A DNA stretch of 64,000 nucleotides, taken from Actinophytocola algeriensis. Lineage in GTDB: Bacteria; Actinomycetota; Actinomycetes; Mycobacteriales; Pseudonocardiaceae. The notes beneath the pieces are model-generated. The model made no database searches, was not told the origin of the DNA, and saw nothing but the letters and a program-made list of their open reading frames with translations. Where the stretch lies: the NCBI RefSeq assembly GCF_014203735.1, contig NZ_JACHJQ010000001.1, positions 917,269 through 981,268 of the forward strand, given 5' to 3'. Positions 26,916 through 35,830 of the stretch are shown here, one piece after another. Within the stretch, counting starts at the first letter, position 1. Each line of letters starts with the position of its first letter. Position numbers and translations under genes: made by a program.

Positions 26916-27407
26916 CTATTCAGCCTTGGCTTCTTCCCGAGGCTCCGCCGGCTGCTCCTCGGCGGGAGCGGGGGCCTCGGTGGACGCTTCGGTGGGTGCT
27001 TCGGTGGGTGCTTCGGTGGGTGCTTCGGTGGGGTCGTCCAGCCGCCCGCCGCTGATCAGCGACAGGGCGGGGAGGTGGCGGGTGCGGACGTTGGGCAGCG
27101 GGAGTTCTTTCCCGGCCTCGTCGACGGCACGTACCCAGGACCGCGCCGACACCTTCAGCGCGCGCACGTCCGACCACGGCAGCACGTGCCTGCCGAACAG
27201 CGTCCGTGCCACGAGCCGGTCCCCGTCGGCGATGGTGCGGACCCGCAGGATCCAGGCGATCGTGAAGAGCGGGATCACGTAGACGGCGTACAGCCCGGGC
27301 GCGGCCCACGCGAACGGCGTGGCGGTGATGGCGAACAGCAGCGCACCCAGCACGGCCGTGGACGGGATCCGGAACACGAGCCGTGACGGCAGCTGGGGAA
27401 CGGTCAC
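26916..27407 (-). CDS. PH-domain-like membrane protein with PTEA repeat tail
   Basis: A 163-residue protein with two hydrophobic segments near the N-terminus ([20 protein letters not shown] and [15 protein letters not shown]), a bacterial PH-like part ([31 protein letters not shown]), and a disordered tail with tandem PTEA units from a 12-bp repeat, ending in Glu/Pro/Ala. Typical of the DUF/PH proteins of unknown role in actinobacteria (low-molecular-weight antigen 6-like). GTG 27407 is preferred; ATG 27470 would run into the divergent promoter region. It precedes ilvD by 14 bp and may be co-transcribed. Confidence 0.75.
   Translation of the reverse strand: MTVPQLPSRLVFRIPSTAVLGALLFAITATPFAWAAPGLYAVYVIPLFTIAWILRVRTIADGDRLVARTLFGRHVLPWSDVRALKVSARSWVRAVDEAGKELPLPNVRTRHLPALSLISGGRLDDPTEAPTEAPTEAPTEASTEAPAPAEEQPAEPREEAKAE
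26974..27033. repeat. 12-bp tandem repeat (five units) coding for PTEA
   Basis: Units of GCTTCGGTGGGT repeat four times (26986-27033), with a degenerate fifth unit before them. The unit is a multiple of three, so copy-number change would alter tail length without a frameshift. Confidence 0.8.
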
Positions 27408-27492
27408 ATCTACATCGTGCCACGTCGCGCCGACGCCCCGGACCGCGCGGGTGGGCCCGGGGTCCACCATCCGAGATCACAATCCCGCAGAG

Positions 27493-27522
27493 TTGACGCC
27501 CCTAGGCCGACCGCACTAACGT
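27493..27522 (+). promoter_or_regulatory. Promoter of ilvB leader (TTGACG / TAACGT, 18-bp spacer)
   Basis: A -35 TTGACG (27493-27498) and a -10 TAACGT (27517-27522) are separated by 18 bp. The leader GTG follows seven bases after the -10, so the transcript is probably leaderless and starts at the GTG. Confidence 0.7.
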
Positions 27523-27529
27523 CTGCGGC

Positions 27530-27577
27530 GTGCCCCAGAAGACCGGTCTCGTACTTCCCCAGCGCGTTCGACGCTGA
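27530..27577 (+). CDS. ilvB leader peptide, 15 aa
   Basis: GTG 27530 to TGA 27577 encodes MPQKTGLVLPQRVRR. It contains a Leu-Val-Leu run written with codons CTC GTA CTT and a later Val GTT; GTA, CTT and GTT are uncommon in this GC-rich genome. The stop overlaps a 12-bp hairpin, and a terminator with a T-run follows. This is the arrangement of a branched-chain amino acid attenuator: when charged Leu or Val tRNA is scarce the ribosome stalls and transcription reads on into ilvB. Confidence 0.8.
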   Translation: MPQKTGLVLPQRVRR

Positions 27578-27600
27578 GGAAGTCAGCTGCGTCGAACGCG
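27563..27600 (+). promoter_or_regulatory. Attenuator hairpin of the ilvB leader
   Basis: Arms 27563-27574 (CGCGTTCGACGC) and 27589-27600 are perfectly complementary with a 14-nt loop. The 3' arm (CGTCGA, 27590-27595) can instead pair with TCGACG (27625-27630) within the terminator, giving the mutually exclusive structures needed for attenuation. Confidence 0.75.
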
Positions 27601-27603
27601 CGA

Positions 27604-27640
27604 CCCTCGTACGGCCCCACGTGGTCGACGGGGGTTTTTT
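27604..27640 (+). terminator. Attenuator terminator before ilvB
   Basis: CCCTCGT (27604-27610) pairs with ACGGGGG (27628-27634), with one G-U pair, and is followed by six T (27635-27640). A true T-run is rare in this window, which marks it as a functional intrinsic terminator, 57 bp before the ilvB start. Confidence 0.8.
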
Positions 27641-27697
27641 CGTGTGTGAGGCACATCTGGAGAGCCTGGTAGAGACCCCGACAAGAGGCTGAAGCCG

Positions 27698-29539
27698 ATG
27701 ACCAGCGCGACACAGCGGCCGACCCCGGCCGCCGCAACCCCCGGGCCCCGCCCCGCGGGCCCCCGACCCAAACCAGCCCCACCGACCGGCACGCCGGTCC
27801 GTGTGACCGGCGCACAGTCGCTCGTCCGGTCCCTCGAGGCGGTAGGCGTCGAGGTGGTGTTCGGCATTCCGGGCGGGACCATCCTGCCCGCGTACGACCC
27901 GTTGCTCGACTCCACGAAGGTCCGGCACGTCCTCGTCCGGCACGAGCAGGGCGCCGGCCACGCGGCCACGGGATACGCGCAGGCCACCGGCAAGGTCGGC
28001 GTCTGCATGGCGACCTCGGGGCCGGGCGCCACGAACCTCGTCACGCCGCTCGCCGACGCCAACATGGACTCCGTCCCGGTCGTCGCGATCACCGGCCAGC
28101 AGTCCAGGGCCCTCATCGGCACCGACGCGTTCCAGGAAGCGGACATCTGCGGCATCACGCTGCCCGTCACCAAGCACAACTTCCTCGTGACCGATCCCGT
28201 GGACATCCCGAGGACGATCGCGGAGGCGTTCCACATCGCGAGCACCGGCCGACCCGGCCCCGTGCTCGTGGACATCCCCAAGGACGTGCTGCAGGAGACC
28301 ACCTCGTTCTCCTGGCCGCCCGAGATGCGGCTGCCCGGCTACAAGCCGACGACCCGGCCGCACGGGAAGCAGGTGCGCGAGGCGGCGAAGCTGATCACCG
28401 CCGCCAAGCGGCCGGTGTTCTACGTCGGCGGCGGTGTGCTGAAGGCGGAGGCGTCGGCGGAGCTGCGTGAATTGGTCGAGCTGACCGGCATCCCCGTGGT
28501 CACCACGCTGATGGCCAAGGGCGCCTTCCCCGACTCGCACCGCCAGCACCTCGGCATGCCGGGCATGCACGGCGCGGTCGCCGCGGTGGCTGCCATGCAG
28601 CGCTCCGACCTGCTGATCGCGCTCGGCGCCCGGTTCGACGACCGGGTCACCGGCCAGCTGTCGACGTTCGCGCCGGACGCGGCCATCGTGCACGCCGACA
28701 TCGACCCGGCGGAGATCTCCAAGAACCGCCGCGCGGACGTGCCCATCGTGGGTGACTGCAAGGAGATCATCGCGGAGCTGATCGCCGCGGTGCGCACCGA
28801 ACTGGCCGACGGCGGCAAGCAGGCCGACCTCGCCAAGTGGTGGCAGCAGCTCGACTCGTGGCGGGACACGTTCCCGCTGGGCTACGACTGGCCGGACGAC
28901 GGCGCGCTGTCCCCGCAGTACGTCATCGAGCGGATCGGCAAGATCGCGGGCCCGGACGCCGTGTACACCGCGGGCGTCGGCCAGCACCAGATGTGGGCCG
29001 CGCAGTTCATCAAGTACGAGAACCCCGCCACGTGGTTGAACTCCGGCGGTCTCGGCACGATGGGCTACGCGGTGCCTGCCGCCATGGGCGCCAAGTTCGG
29101 TCAGCCGGACAAGGTCGTGTGGGCCATCGACGGCGACGGCTGCTTCCAGATGACCAACCAGGAGCTGGCCACGTGCGCCATCGAGGGCGCGCCGATCAAG
29201 GTCGCCGTGATCAACAACGGCAACCTGGGCATGGTGCGGCAGTGGCAGAACCTCTTCTACTCTGAGCGCTACTCGCAGACCGACCTCGGCACGCACAAGC
29301 ACCGCATCCCGGACTTCACACTGCTGGCGGAGGCGCTCGGGTGCGCGGGGCTACGCTGTGAGTCCAAAGAGGACGTGGACACCGTGATCCAGCGCGCGAT
29401 GGAGATCAACGACCGGCCGGTGGTGATCGACTTCGTGGTCGGCAAGGACGCACAGGTGTGGCCGATGGTCGCCGCGGGCACCGGCAACGACGAGATCATG
29501 GCGGCGCGCGGCATCCGCCCCCTGTTCGACGAGGACTGA
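27698..29539 (+). CDS. ilvB: Acetolactate synthase large subunit
   Basis: A 613-residue thiamine-diphosphate enzyme that condenses pyruvate with pyruvate or 2-ketobutyrate, the first common step of valine, leucine and isoleucine synthesis. Visible: the catalytic Glu in [18 protein letters not shown]-region [12 protein letters not shown], and the ThDP motif [19 protein letters not shown]...NNGNLGM. The first ~35 residues are Pro/Ala-rich, as often in actinobacteria. It is the head of ilvB-ilvN-ilvC and is under attenuator control. The ATG follows AGAGG at suitable distance. Confidence 0.97.
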   Translation: MTSATQRPTPAAATPGPRPAGPRPKPAPPTGTPVRVTGAQSLVRSLEAVGVEVVFGIPGGTILPAYDPLLDSTKVRHVLVRHEQGAGHAATGYAQATGKVGVCMATSGPGATNLVTPLADANMDSVPVVAITGQQSRALIGTDAFQEADICGITLPVTKHNFLVTDPVDIPRTIAEAFHIASTGRPGPVLVDIPKDVLQETTSFSWPPEMRLPGYKPTTRPHGKQVREAAKLITAAKRPVFYVGGGVLKAEASAELRELVELTGIPVVTTLMAKGAFPDSHRQHLGMPGMHGAVAAVAAMQRSDLLIALGARFDDRVTGQLSTFAPDAAIVHADIDPAEISKNRRADVPIVGDCKEIIAELIAAVRTELADGGKQADLAKWWQQLDSWRDTFPLGYDWPDDGALSPQYVIERIGKIAGPDAVYTAGVGQHQMWAAQFIKYENPATWLNSGGLGTMGYAVPAAMGAKFGQPDKVVWAIDGDGCFQMTNQELATCAIEGAPIKVAVINNGNLGMVRQWQNLFYSERYSQTDLGTHKHRIPDFTLLAEALGCAGLRCESKEDVDTVIQRAMEINDRPVVIDFVVGKDAQVWPMVAAGTGNDEIMAARGIRPLFDED

Positions 29540-29545
29540 TACCCC

Positions 29546-29618
29546 ATGAGTGGAGCTTGCGGAACGAATCATCAGGCACAGGGCGACCGCGAGCGGCTCC
29601 CCGGAGCCTGCGAGGGGG
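29546..29618 (+). repeat. Intercistronic repeat element, copy A (ilvB-ilvN)
   Basis: The left part 29546-29579 (ATGAGTGGAGCTTGCGGAAC then GAATCATCAGGCAC) and the right part 29602-29618 (CGGAGCCTGCGAGG) fill the gap between ilvB and ilvN. The same two-part element recurs at 42514-42571, and shorter relatives at 43397 and 48582. The right part ends where the Shine-Dalgarno of ilvN begins. Confidence 0.75.
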
Positions 29619-29622
29619 AGTC

Positions 29623-30129
29623 ATGAGCACACACACTCTTTCAGTCCTGGTCGAGAACAAGCCGGGTGTCCTCGCGCGCGTCGCGGGCCTGTTCTCCCGG
29701 CGTGGCTTCAACATCGAGTCGCTCGCGGTGGGCCCGACCGAGCACGCCGACGTCTCCCGCATGACCATCGTCGTCGCGGTGGACGAGCTGCCACTCGAAC
29801 AGGTGACCAAACAGCTCAACAAGCTCGTGAACGTCATCAAGATCGTCGAACTCGACCCCCAGGTGTCGGTGCAGCGCGAGCTGCTGCTCGTGAAGGTCCG
29901 CGCGGACGCCACGGTGCGCACGCAGGTGCTGGAGACCGTGCAGTTGTTCCGCGCCAAGGTGGTCGACGTGTCGCCGGAGGCGCTGACGGTCGAGGCGACC
30001 GGCACCGAGGACAAGCTCGAGGCGCTGCTGCGGATGCTCGAGCCGTATGGCGTGCGCGAGATGGTGCAGTCCGGCCGGGTCGCCATCGGCCGCGGTCCGC
30101 GCTCCATCACCGCCACCGGCGTCCGCTAG
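29623..30129 (+). CDS. ilvN: Acetolactate synthase small (regulatory) subunit
   Basis: A 168-residue ACT-domain protein. The N-terminal ACT (HTLSVLVENKPGVLARVAGLF, FNIESLAVG) binds valine for feedback inhibition in known homologues, and the C-terminal domain (ELLLVKVRAD, LEPYGVREMVQSGRVA) completes the standard length. It binds and activates IlvB. The start is fixed by GAGGGGGAG just before ATG 29623. An intercistronic repeat separates it from ilvB. Confidence 0.96.
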   Translation: MSTHTLSVLVENKPGVLARVAGLFSRRGFNIESLAVGPTEHADVSRMTIVVAVDELPLEQVTKQLNKLVNVIKIVELDPQVSVQRELLLVKVRADATVRTQVLETVQLFRAKVVDVSPEALTVEATGTEDKLEALLRMLEPYGVREMVQSGRVAIGRGPRSITATGVR

Positions 30130-31182
<1,053 letters not shown>

Positions 31183-31192
31183 TCTCCCTGTC

Positions 31193-31223
31193 CCCGGTGG
31201 CCGCTCGCGTGGCGGCCACCGGG
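31193..31223 (+). terminator. Hairpin terminator after ilvC
   Basis: A perfect 12-bp stem (CCCGGTGGCCGC at 31193-31204 with 31212-31223) with a 7-nt loop follows ilvC by 10 bp. It has no T-run. Confidence 0.7.
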
Positions 31224-31236
31224 TACTTTGGTCGCC
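31224..31236 (+). promoter_or_regulatory. -10 element TACTTT, probable leaderless promoter
   Basis: TACTTT (31224-31229) starts directly after the ilvC terminator stem and lies seven bases before the ATG at 31237. Confidence 0.45.
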
Positions 31237-31533
31237 ATGAGTGACGAACCGACCACCCGCGAGTCGGCCCCGATTTTCGACGACAAGGCACACGTGCGGG
31301 GCAAGCTCGACCTGACGAAGGCCGAGTGGCAGCGAGCCGCGGAACCGGACGCCGACCCGAACGGCGAGTACGTGGAGATCGCGTTCGTCCCCCACGACGA
31401 CGGCAAGACCTACATCGCCATGCGCAACTCGAAGTTCACCGGCCCAAACGACACGGTCCTGGTCTTCACCGAGTCGGAGTGGGACGCCTTCGTGGAAGGT
31501 GCCAAGGCGGGGGAGTTCGACGAACCCTGGTGA
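31237..31533 (+). CDS. DUF397 domain protein
   Basis: A 98-residue protein. The second half fits DUF397: AEWQRAA, YVEIAFV, KTYIAMRNSKF, VLVFTESEWDAFVEGAKAGEF. DUF397 genes usually sit beside a Scr1/XRE-type regulator and can form an antitoxin-like pair with it; here none is adjacent, so this copy is solitary. Likely leaderless, from the TACTTT element at 31224. Confidence 0.82.
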   Translation: MSDEPTTRESAPIFDDKAHVRGKLDLTKAEWQRAAEPDADPNGEYVEIAFVPHDDGKTYIAMRNSKFTGPNDTVLVFTESEWDAFVEGAKAGEFDEPW

Positions 31534-31564
31534 TGGGGGTCCGGCGGTCGTCGATAATCACGGC

Positions 31565-32254
31565 ATGAACCGACCGCCGCGCCGCACGTACTCGAGGCTC
31601 GCCGCCGCGTGGATCATGTGGTGGAGCGCGTGGTCGATCGTCTCCGTCATCGCCACCGTCTCGGAAGTGGCGGGGGACTTCCCGGACGGCGCCAGCATCC
31701 TCGTCGGGATCCTCCTCACCATCCTCACCGCGTCGCTCGCCGCTGCCCGGGTGGTCATGAACCGGGCGGGCGACCGCCGTCCGGTTCAGGCCGCGAAGCC
31801 CGTGCGCGCCCTGGCCGCCGCCGCGCCGCGGCTCCCGGGCAAGAAGTCGGCGGCGCGGGAACCCATGCGGCGGCTCGCAGGCGCGGAGACCGCGCTGCGC
31901 GACCTGTTGCGGCAGCTCGGCGACGCCCCGGTGCCGCGGGAGGTCGTCGACGCCGCCCGGCGCACCGCGACCGAGACCGCGGACCGGCTCCGCGTGCTCG
32001 CCGCGAAGGTCGATGCGGTCGAGGCGGCGGTCGCGTACTCGCCTGCCGGGCAGCGGGCCGGTCTCGAGGACGGCACGCGGAGCATGCTCGCGCACCTGGA
32101 GCGCGGGCTGGACGGCTACCAGGAGCTGGTCGCCGCGGCCGGGCACCTCGTGCTCGCCGACTCGGCGATCCCGGTGCCCGACGGCCTCGTGGAGGCGACC
32201 GACCACCTCGCGGGACTCGCGGCGGCGCTGCGGGAGCTGTCCAACGGGCAGTGA
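31565..32254 (+). CDS. PspM-like phage-shock/envelope-stress membrane protein
   Basis: A 229-residue protein with two transmembrane helices close to the N-terminus (AAWIMWWSAWSIVSVIATV and ASILVGILLTILTASLAAA) and a long helical, Arg/Ala-rich cytoplasmic part (REPMRRLAGAETALRDLLRQL ... DHLAGLAAALREL). From memory this resembles actinobacterial PspM, the partner of PspA in envelope stress. No pspA or clgR gene is nearby, so assignment rests on sequence look only. ATG 31565 is chosen because upstream codons belong to the DUF397 gene region. Confidence 0.6.
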   Translation: MNRPPRRTYSRLAAAWIMWWSAWSIVSVIATVSEVAGDFPDGASILVGILLTILTASLAAARVVMNRAGDRRPVQAAKPVRALAAAAPRLPGKKSAAREPMRRLAGAETALRDLLRQLGDAPVPREVVDAARRTATETADRLRVLAAKVDAVEAAVAYSPAGQRAGLEDGTRSMLAHLERGLDGYQELVAAAGHLVLADSAIPVPDGLVEATDHLAGLAAALRELSNGQ

Positions 32255-32458
32255 CGTCCCAGAATGTGGAACATCGTTCTGCCTCGACGGCCTGGTGCGC
32301 GCCCATGATGTGGGACGAACGGGGTGCGATCCGCGGGGAAAAATCGGGCATCCTGCCTGAAAGTCTCACCGACTGGGTGAACAAACCTCGTGTGGCGCTG
32401 TCGCCTGGCTCACCAGGTGGAGAAACGATTCAGCCAACCTCCTAGACTGCCCTCGGTT

Positions 32459-32476
32459 GGTTACAGCGCTGTAACC
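32459..32476. promoter_or_regulatory. Perfect 18-bp palindrome upstream of serA
   Basis: GGTTACAGCGCTGTAACC is a perfect dyad ending 37 bp before the serA GTG, in a 259-bp gap without genes. The position and symmetry suggest an operator for a dimeric regulator. The rest of the gap (32255-32458) shows only small hairpins. Confidence 0.6.
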
Positions 32477-32513
32477 GCGCCCCCAACAACCGCGCAATCC
32501 TGGAGCCCGCGTC

Positions 32514-34112
32514 GTGACCCAGCAGCCTCGCCCCGTTGTCCTCATCGCCGAGAAGCTGGCGCCCTCGGTGCTCGACGTGTTCGGAGAAGAGGTGGAGGTC
32601 CGGCATGTCGACGGCACCGACCGCCCCGCACTCCTCGACGCCGTCGCGCAGGCGGACGCCCTTCTCGTGCGTTCCGCCACGAAGGTGGACGCCGAGGTGC
32701 TCGCCGCCACCACCAAGCTGAAGGTCGTCGCCCGTGCGGGGGTGGGCCTCGACAACGTCGAGGTGCCCGCCGCGACCGCGCGTGGCGTTCTCGTCGTCAA
32801 CGCGCCGACCTCGAACATCGTCTCCGCCGCCGAGCACGCGCTCGCCCTGCTGCTGGCCACCGCCCGGCAGATCCCGGCCGCGCACGCCACGCTGCAGGAC
32901 CACGAGTGGAAGCGCAGCAAGTTCTCCGGTGTCGAGATCAACGGCAAGACCGTCGGCGTCATCGGCCTCGGCAAGATCGGGCAGCTGTTCGCGCAGCGCA
33001 TCGCCGGGTTCGGCACCGAGCTGATCTCCTACGACCCGTACGCCTCCGCTGCCCGCGCCGCGCAGCTGGGCGTCGAGCTGGTCACGCTCGACGAGCTGCT
33101 CGCCCGCGCGGACATCATCTCCATCCACCTGCCCAAGACCCCCGAGACCAAGGGCCTCATCGGCGCCGACCAGCTCGCCAAGGTCAAGCCGGGCGTGATC
33201 ATCGTCAACGCCGCGCGTGGCGGGCTGATCGACGAGCAGGCGCTCGCCGACGCCGCGCGGGACGGCCGCATCGGCGGCGCGGGCGTGGACGTGTTCACCA
33301 CGGAGCCCACCACCGAGAGCCCGCTGTTCGGCATCCCGAACGTCGTGGTCACGCCGCACCTCGGCGCGTCGACGTCCGAGGCGCAGGACCGCGCGGGCAC
33401 GGACGTGGCGCGCTCCGTCCTGCTGGCGCTGCGCGGCGACTTCGTGCCCGACGCGGTGAACGTCGCGTCCGGTGGGGTCGTCGGCGAGGAGGTCCGGCCG
33501 TACCTGTCGCTGACCCAGAAGCTCGGCCTCGTGCTGTCGGCGTTCTCGTCCACCCCGCCGCTGTCGGTGGCGATCGAGGTCCGCGGCGAGCTGTCGAACG
33601 AGGACGTGTCGGTGCTGTCGCTGGCGGCGCTGCGCGGTGTGTTCTCCGGTGTGGTCGAGGACCAGGTCACGTTCGTCAACGCGACGCGGATCGCCGAGGA
33701 GCTGGGCGTCGACGTCACGCTGAGCAAGGTCGCGGAGAGCCCCAACCACCGCAGCCTGGTCACGCTGCGCGCGGTCTACCCGGACGGCGACACGCTCACC
33801 GTCAGCGGCACCATCAGCGGCATCGCCGAGGTCGAGAAGGTCGTCGAGGTGCGCGGCCGCTCGTTCGACCTGCGGGCCGAGGGCGTCAACCTGCTGCTGG
33901 AGTACGAGGACCGCCCCGGTGTCATGGGTGTCGTCGGCACGCTGCTCGGCAAGGTCGGGATCAACATCGAGGCCGCGCAGATCAGCCAGACGAGTGGCGG
34001 CGAGGACGCGGTCATGATTCTGCGTGTCGACCGCCCCGTCGACCCCTCTGTGCTGGAGTCCATCGGTGCCACGGCCCGTGCGACGATCATCCGCATGGTG
34101 GATTTCGGCTGA
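32514..34112 (+). CDS. serA: D-3-phosphoglycerate dehydrogenase
   Basis: A 532-residue long-form enzyme, first step of serine synthesis. It shows NAD-binding GVIGLGKIGQ (148-157), the substrate Arg region RAGVGLDNV, the catalytic Arg-Glu-His set around IVNAARGGLIDE and VVTPHLGAST, then the intervening domain and a C-terminal ACT domain (LLLEYEDRPGVMGVVGTLL) for serine feedback as in mycobacterial SerA. It starts with GTG. It lies between the ilv genes and leuB, the usual actinobacterial order. Confidence 0.97.
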   Translation: MTQQPRPVVLIAEKLAPSVLDVFGEEVEVRHVDGTDRPALLDAVAQADALLVRSATKVDAEVLAATTKLKVVARAGVGLDNVEVPAATARGVLVVNAPTSNIVSAAEHALALLLATARQIPAAHATLQDHEWKRSKFSGVEINGKTVGVIGLGKIGQLFAQRIAGFGTELISYDPYASAARAAQLGVELVTLDELLARADIISIHLPKTPETKGLIGADQLAKVKPGVIIVNAARGGLIDEQALADAARDGRIGGAGVDVFTTEPTTESPLFGIPNVVVTPHLGASTSEAQDRAGTDVARSVLLALRGDFVPDAVNVASGGVVGEEVRPYLSLTQKLGLVLSAFSSTPPLSVAIEVRGELSNEDVSVLSLAALRGVFSGVVEDQVTFVNATRIAEELGVDVTLSKVAESPNHRSLVTLRAVYPDGDTLTVSGTISGIAEVEKVVEVRGRSFDLRAEGVNLLLEYEDRPGVMGVVGTLLGKVGINIEAAQISQTSGGEDAVMILRVDRPVDPSVLESIGATARATIIRMVDFG

Positions 34113-34219
34113 CTTCCGACGTCGCGACACCACTCGGTTGGGTGGCCAGCACCGGTGATCGGACGTCTTCCCGGTAACCTTCACGAATCTGACAGAGCCC
34201 GATACTCCGGGAGGTATGC

Positions 34220-35269
34220 ATGCGGCTCGCGGTGATCCCAGGTGATGGGATCGGGCCGGAAGTGATCGCCGAGGCGCTCAAGGTACTCAACGAGGTGGTG
34301 CCGGACGTCGAGGTCACCAAGTACGACCTTGGTGCGACCAGGTGGCACTCGACCGGCGAGCTGCTCCCGGAGTCGGTGCTCGGCGAACTCCGCCAGCACG
34401 ACGCGATCCTGTTGGGCGCGGTCGGCGACCCGTCGGTGCCGAGCGGCATCCTCGAGCGGGGGCTGTTGCTGCGCCTGCGGTTCGAGCTCGACCACCACGT
34501 GAACCTGCGTCCGGCGCGGCTGTACCCGGGTGTGCAGAGCCCGCTCGCCAACCCGGGTGAGATCGACATGATCGTGATCCGGGAAGGCACCGAGGGCCTG
34601 TACGCGGGTAACGGTGGCCTGCTGCGCAAGGACACCCCGCACGAGATCGCGACCGAGGTCAGCGTCAACACCTCCTACGGTGTCGAGCGGGTGGTGCGGG
34701 ACGCGTTCGCGCGGGCCGTGGCCCGGCCGCGCAAGCACCTCACACTGGTGCACAAGACGAACGTGCTGACCCACGCCGGTTCGCTGTGGTCCCGGGTGGT
34801 CGAGGAGGTGTCGCTGCAGCACCCCGACGTCACGGTCGCGTACCAGCACGTCGACGCGGCGACCATCCACATGGTGACCGACCCGAGCCGCTTCGACGTG
34901 ATCGTCACCGACAACCTGTTCGGCGACATCCTCACGGACCTCGTGGCGGCGGTGACCGGCGGCATCGGCCTCGCGGCCAGCGGCAACATCGACATCACGA
35001 GGCGGAACCCGTCGATGTTCGAGCCGGTGCACGGTTCCGCACCGGACATCGCCGGGCAGGGCGTCGCCGACCCGACGGCCGCGGTGCTGTCGGTCGCGCT
35101 GCTGCTGGACCACCTCGGCGAACACGAGGCGGCCCGGCGGATCGAGGCGTCGGTGGCGTTCGACCTCGCGACGCGTGACCACCCGTCCCCGGGCAACACC
35201 TTCGCGATCGGCGACCGCCTGGCGGCCCTGGTCTCGTCGAACAACCCGACGACGAACGTCGAGCTGTAG
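34220..35269 (+). CDS. leuB: 3-isopropylmalate dehydrogenase
   Basis: A 349-residue isocitrate/isopropylmalate dehydrogenase family enzyme of leucine synthesis. It shows [39 protein letters not shown]-like [28 protein letters not shown] and [13 protein letters not shown]. It has the typical length. ATG follows GGGAGGT. LeuA, LeuC and LeuD are not in the window. Confidence 0.95.
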   Translation: MRLAVIPGDGIGPEVIAEALKVLNEVVPDVEVTKYDLGATRWHSTGELLPESVLGELRQHDAILLGAVGDPSVPSGILERGLLLRLRFELDHHVNLRPARLYPGVQSPLANPGEIDMIVIREGTEGLYAGNGGLLRKDTPHEIATEVSVNTSYGVERVVRDAFARAVARPRKHLTLVHKTNVLTHAGSLWSRVVEEVSLQHPDVTVAYQHVDAATIHMVTDPSRFDVIVTDNLFGDILTDLVAAVTGGIGLAASGNIDITRRNPSMFEPVHGSAPDIAGQGVADPTAAVLSVALLLDHLGEHEAARRIEASVAFDLATRDHPSPGNTFAIGDRLAALVSSNNPTTNVEL

Positions 35270-35281
35270 TTCCACACACGG

Positions 35282-35315
35282 AAAGGGCGCCGCGGCTGAG
35301 GCCGCGGCGCCCTTT
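35282..35315 (+). terminator. Terminator after leuB
   Basis: A perfect 15-bp stem AAAGGGCGCCGCGGC / GCCGCGGCGCCCTTT with a 4-nt loop starts 13 bp after the leuB stop. Confidence 0.85.
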
Positions 35316-35384
35316 GTGTTGCCTCCGGCCCCCGGTTACCAGCCTCTCACGGCCCACCGACGATCCGGTCCGCGGTGAGGCCGG

Positions 35385-35412
35385 TTGTCCACAGGGGATG
35401 CGGTTGTCCACA
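35385..35412 (+). promoter_or_regulatory. Two tandem DnaA-box-like sites
   Basis: TTGTCCACA occurs at 35385-35393 and 35404-35412 in the same orientation, inside the repeated context GGTTGTCCACAGG. A third copy is at 39418-39426. No oriC gene context (dnaA, dnaN) exists here, so titration or regulation is more likely than an origin. Confidence 0.4.
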
Positions 35413-35670
35413 GGCACGTCGGCGGATCGCCGGGTTCGTCGGTGCCTCCCGCTACGCTGGAAATCGGGGGCCGGAGGCCAAATGCGGCCGGCCATGGCGT
35501 CCACCCAATGCGTCCACTCAATGCGGCCGCCCGATCCGGCCACCCAATCCCGCTGCCGATCCCGCTGCCCGATCCCGTGCCTGGGCGCGGGTTCGCCGCG
35601 GATCGCTCGGCTTGCGGCCGGCGCGGCGGCGATCCGGGTGTCCCGGGATGTGGGAGAACCTGCTCATAAC

Positions 35671-35700
35671 TTGGTAGCGCGACCGGCCGTGTGGCAGCAT
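35671..35700 (+). promoter_or_regulatory. Probable promoter of the cimA leader
   Basis: A -35 TTGGTA (35671-35676) and a weak -10 CAGCAT (35695-35700) are 18 bp apart; the leader GTG follows six bases later. The same geometry is seen at ilvB. Confidence 0.45.
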
Positions 35701-35706
35701 GCCATC

Positions 35707-35751
35707 GTGACCACCTCCACCGTGATCATTATCGCCGAGCGCGCCGGGTAG
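35707..35751 (+). CDS. cimA leader peptide, 14 aa
   Basis: GTG 35707 to TAG 35751 encodes MTTSTVIIIAERAG, with a Val-Ile-Ile-Ile run (GTG ATC ATT ATC). A terminator with a T7 run follows 24 bp after the stop. This is a classical attenuation leader sensing isoleucine (and valine) tRNA charging, suited to the isoleucine-pathway gene cimA downstream. Confidence 0.8.
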   Translation: MTTSTVIIIAERAG

Positions 35752-35775
35752 CTGAGCTACGCACCCGACGCGCTG

Positions 35776-35804
35776 ACCTCTCGCATCCTGCGGGAGGTTT
35801 TTTT
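35776..35804 (+). terminator. Attenuator terminator before cimA
   Basis: ACCTCTCGCA (35776-35785) pairs with TGCGGGAGGT (35789-35798), with one G-U pair and a 3-nt loop, followed by T7. A competing hairpin, GTAGC-tga-GCTAC (35748-35760), overlaps the leader stop. Confidence 0.82.
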
Positions 35805-35830
35805 GTTGCCACACAACGAAAGGCACCGTC

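Larger units (their letters stand above)
35316..35706. other. Gene-free stretch with DnaA-box-like sites and degenerate short repeats
   Basis: No coding sequence is supported here. It holds two TTGTCCACA sites 19 bp apart (35385-35393 and 35404-35412) that match the actinobacterial DnaA-box consensus. Low-complexity, short degenerate direct repeats (GCGTCCAC, CAATGCG, CCGATCCCGCTGC types) follow at about 35480-35580. Near the end lies the probable promoter of the cimA leader. Confidence 0.6.

Noticed and set aside
26974-27033. CRISPR-like repeat
   Set aside because: Units are directly adjacent 12-mers without spacers and lie inside a coding sequence.
35314-35751. Possible gene of about 145 codons upstream of cimA
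   Set aside because: Low-complexity repeat composition with no domain, and it conflicts with the leader-peptide and promoter reading of the same stretch.
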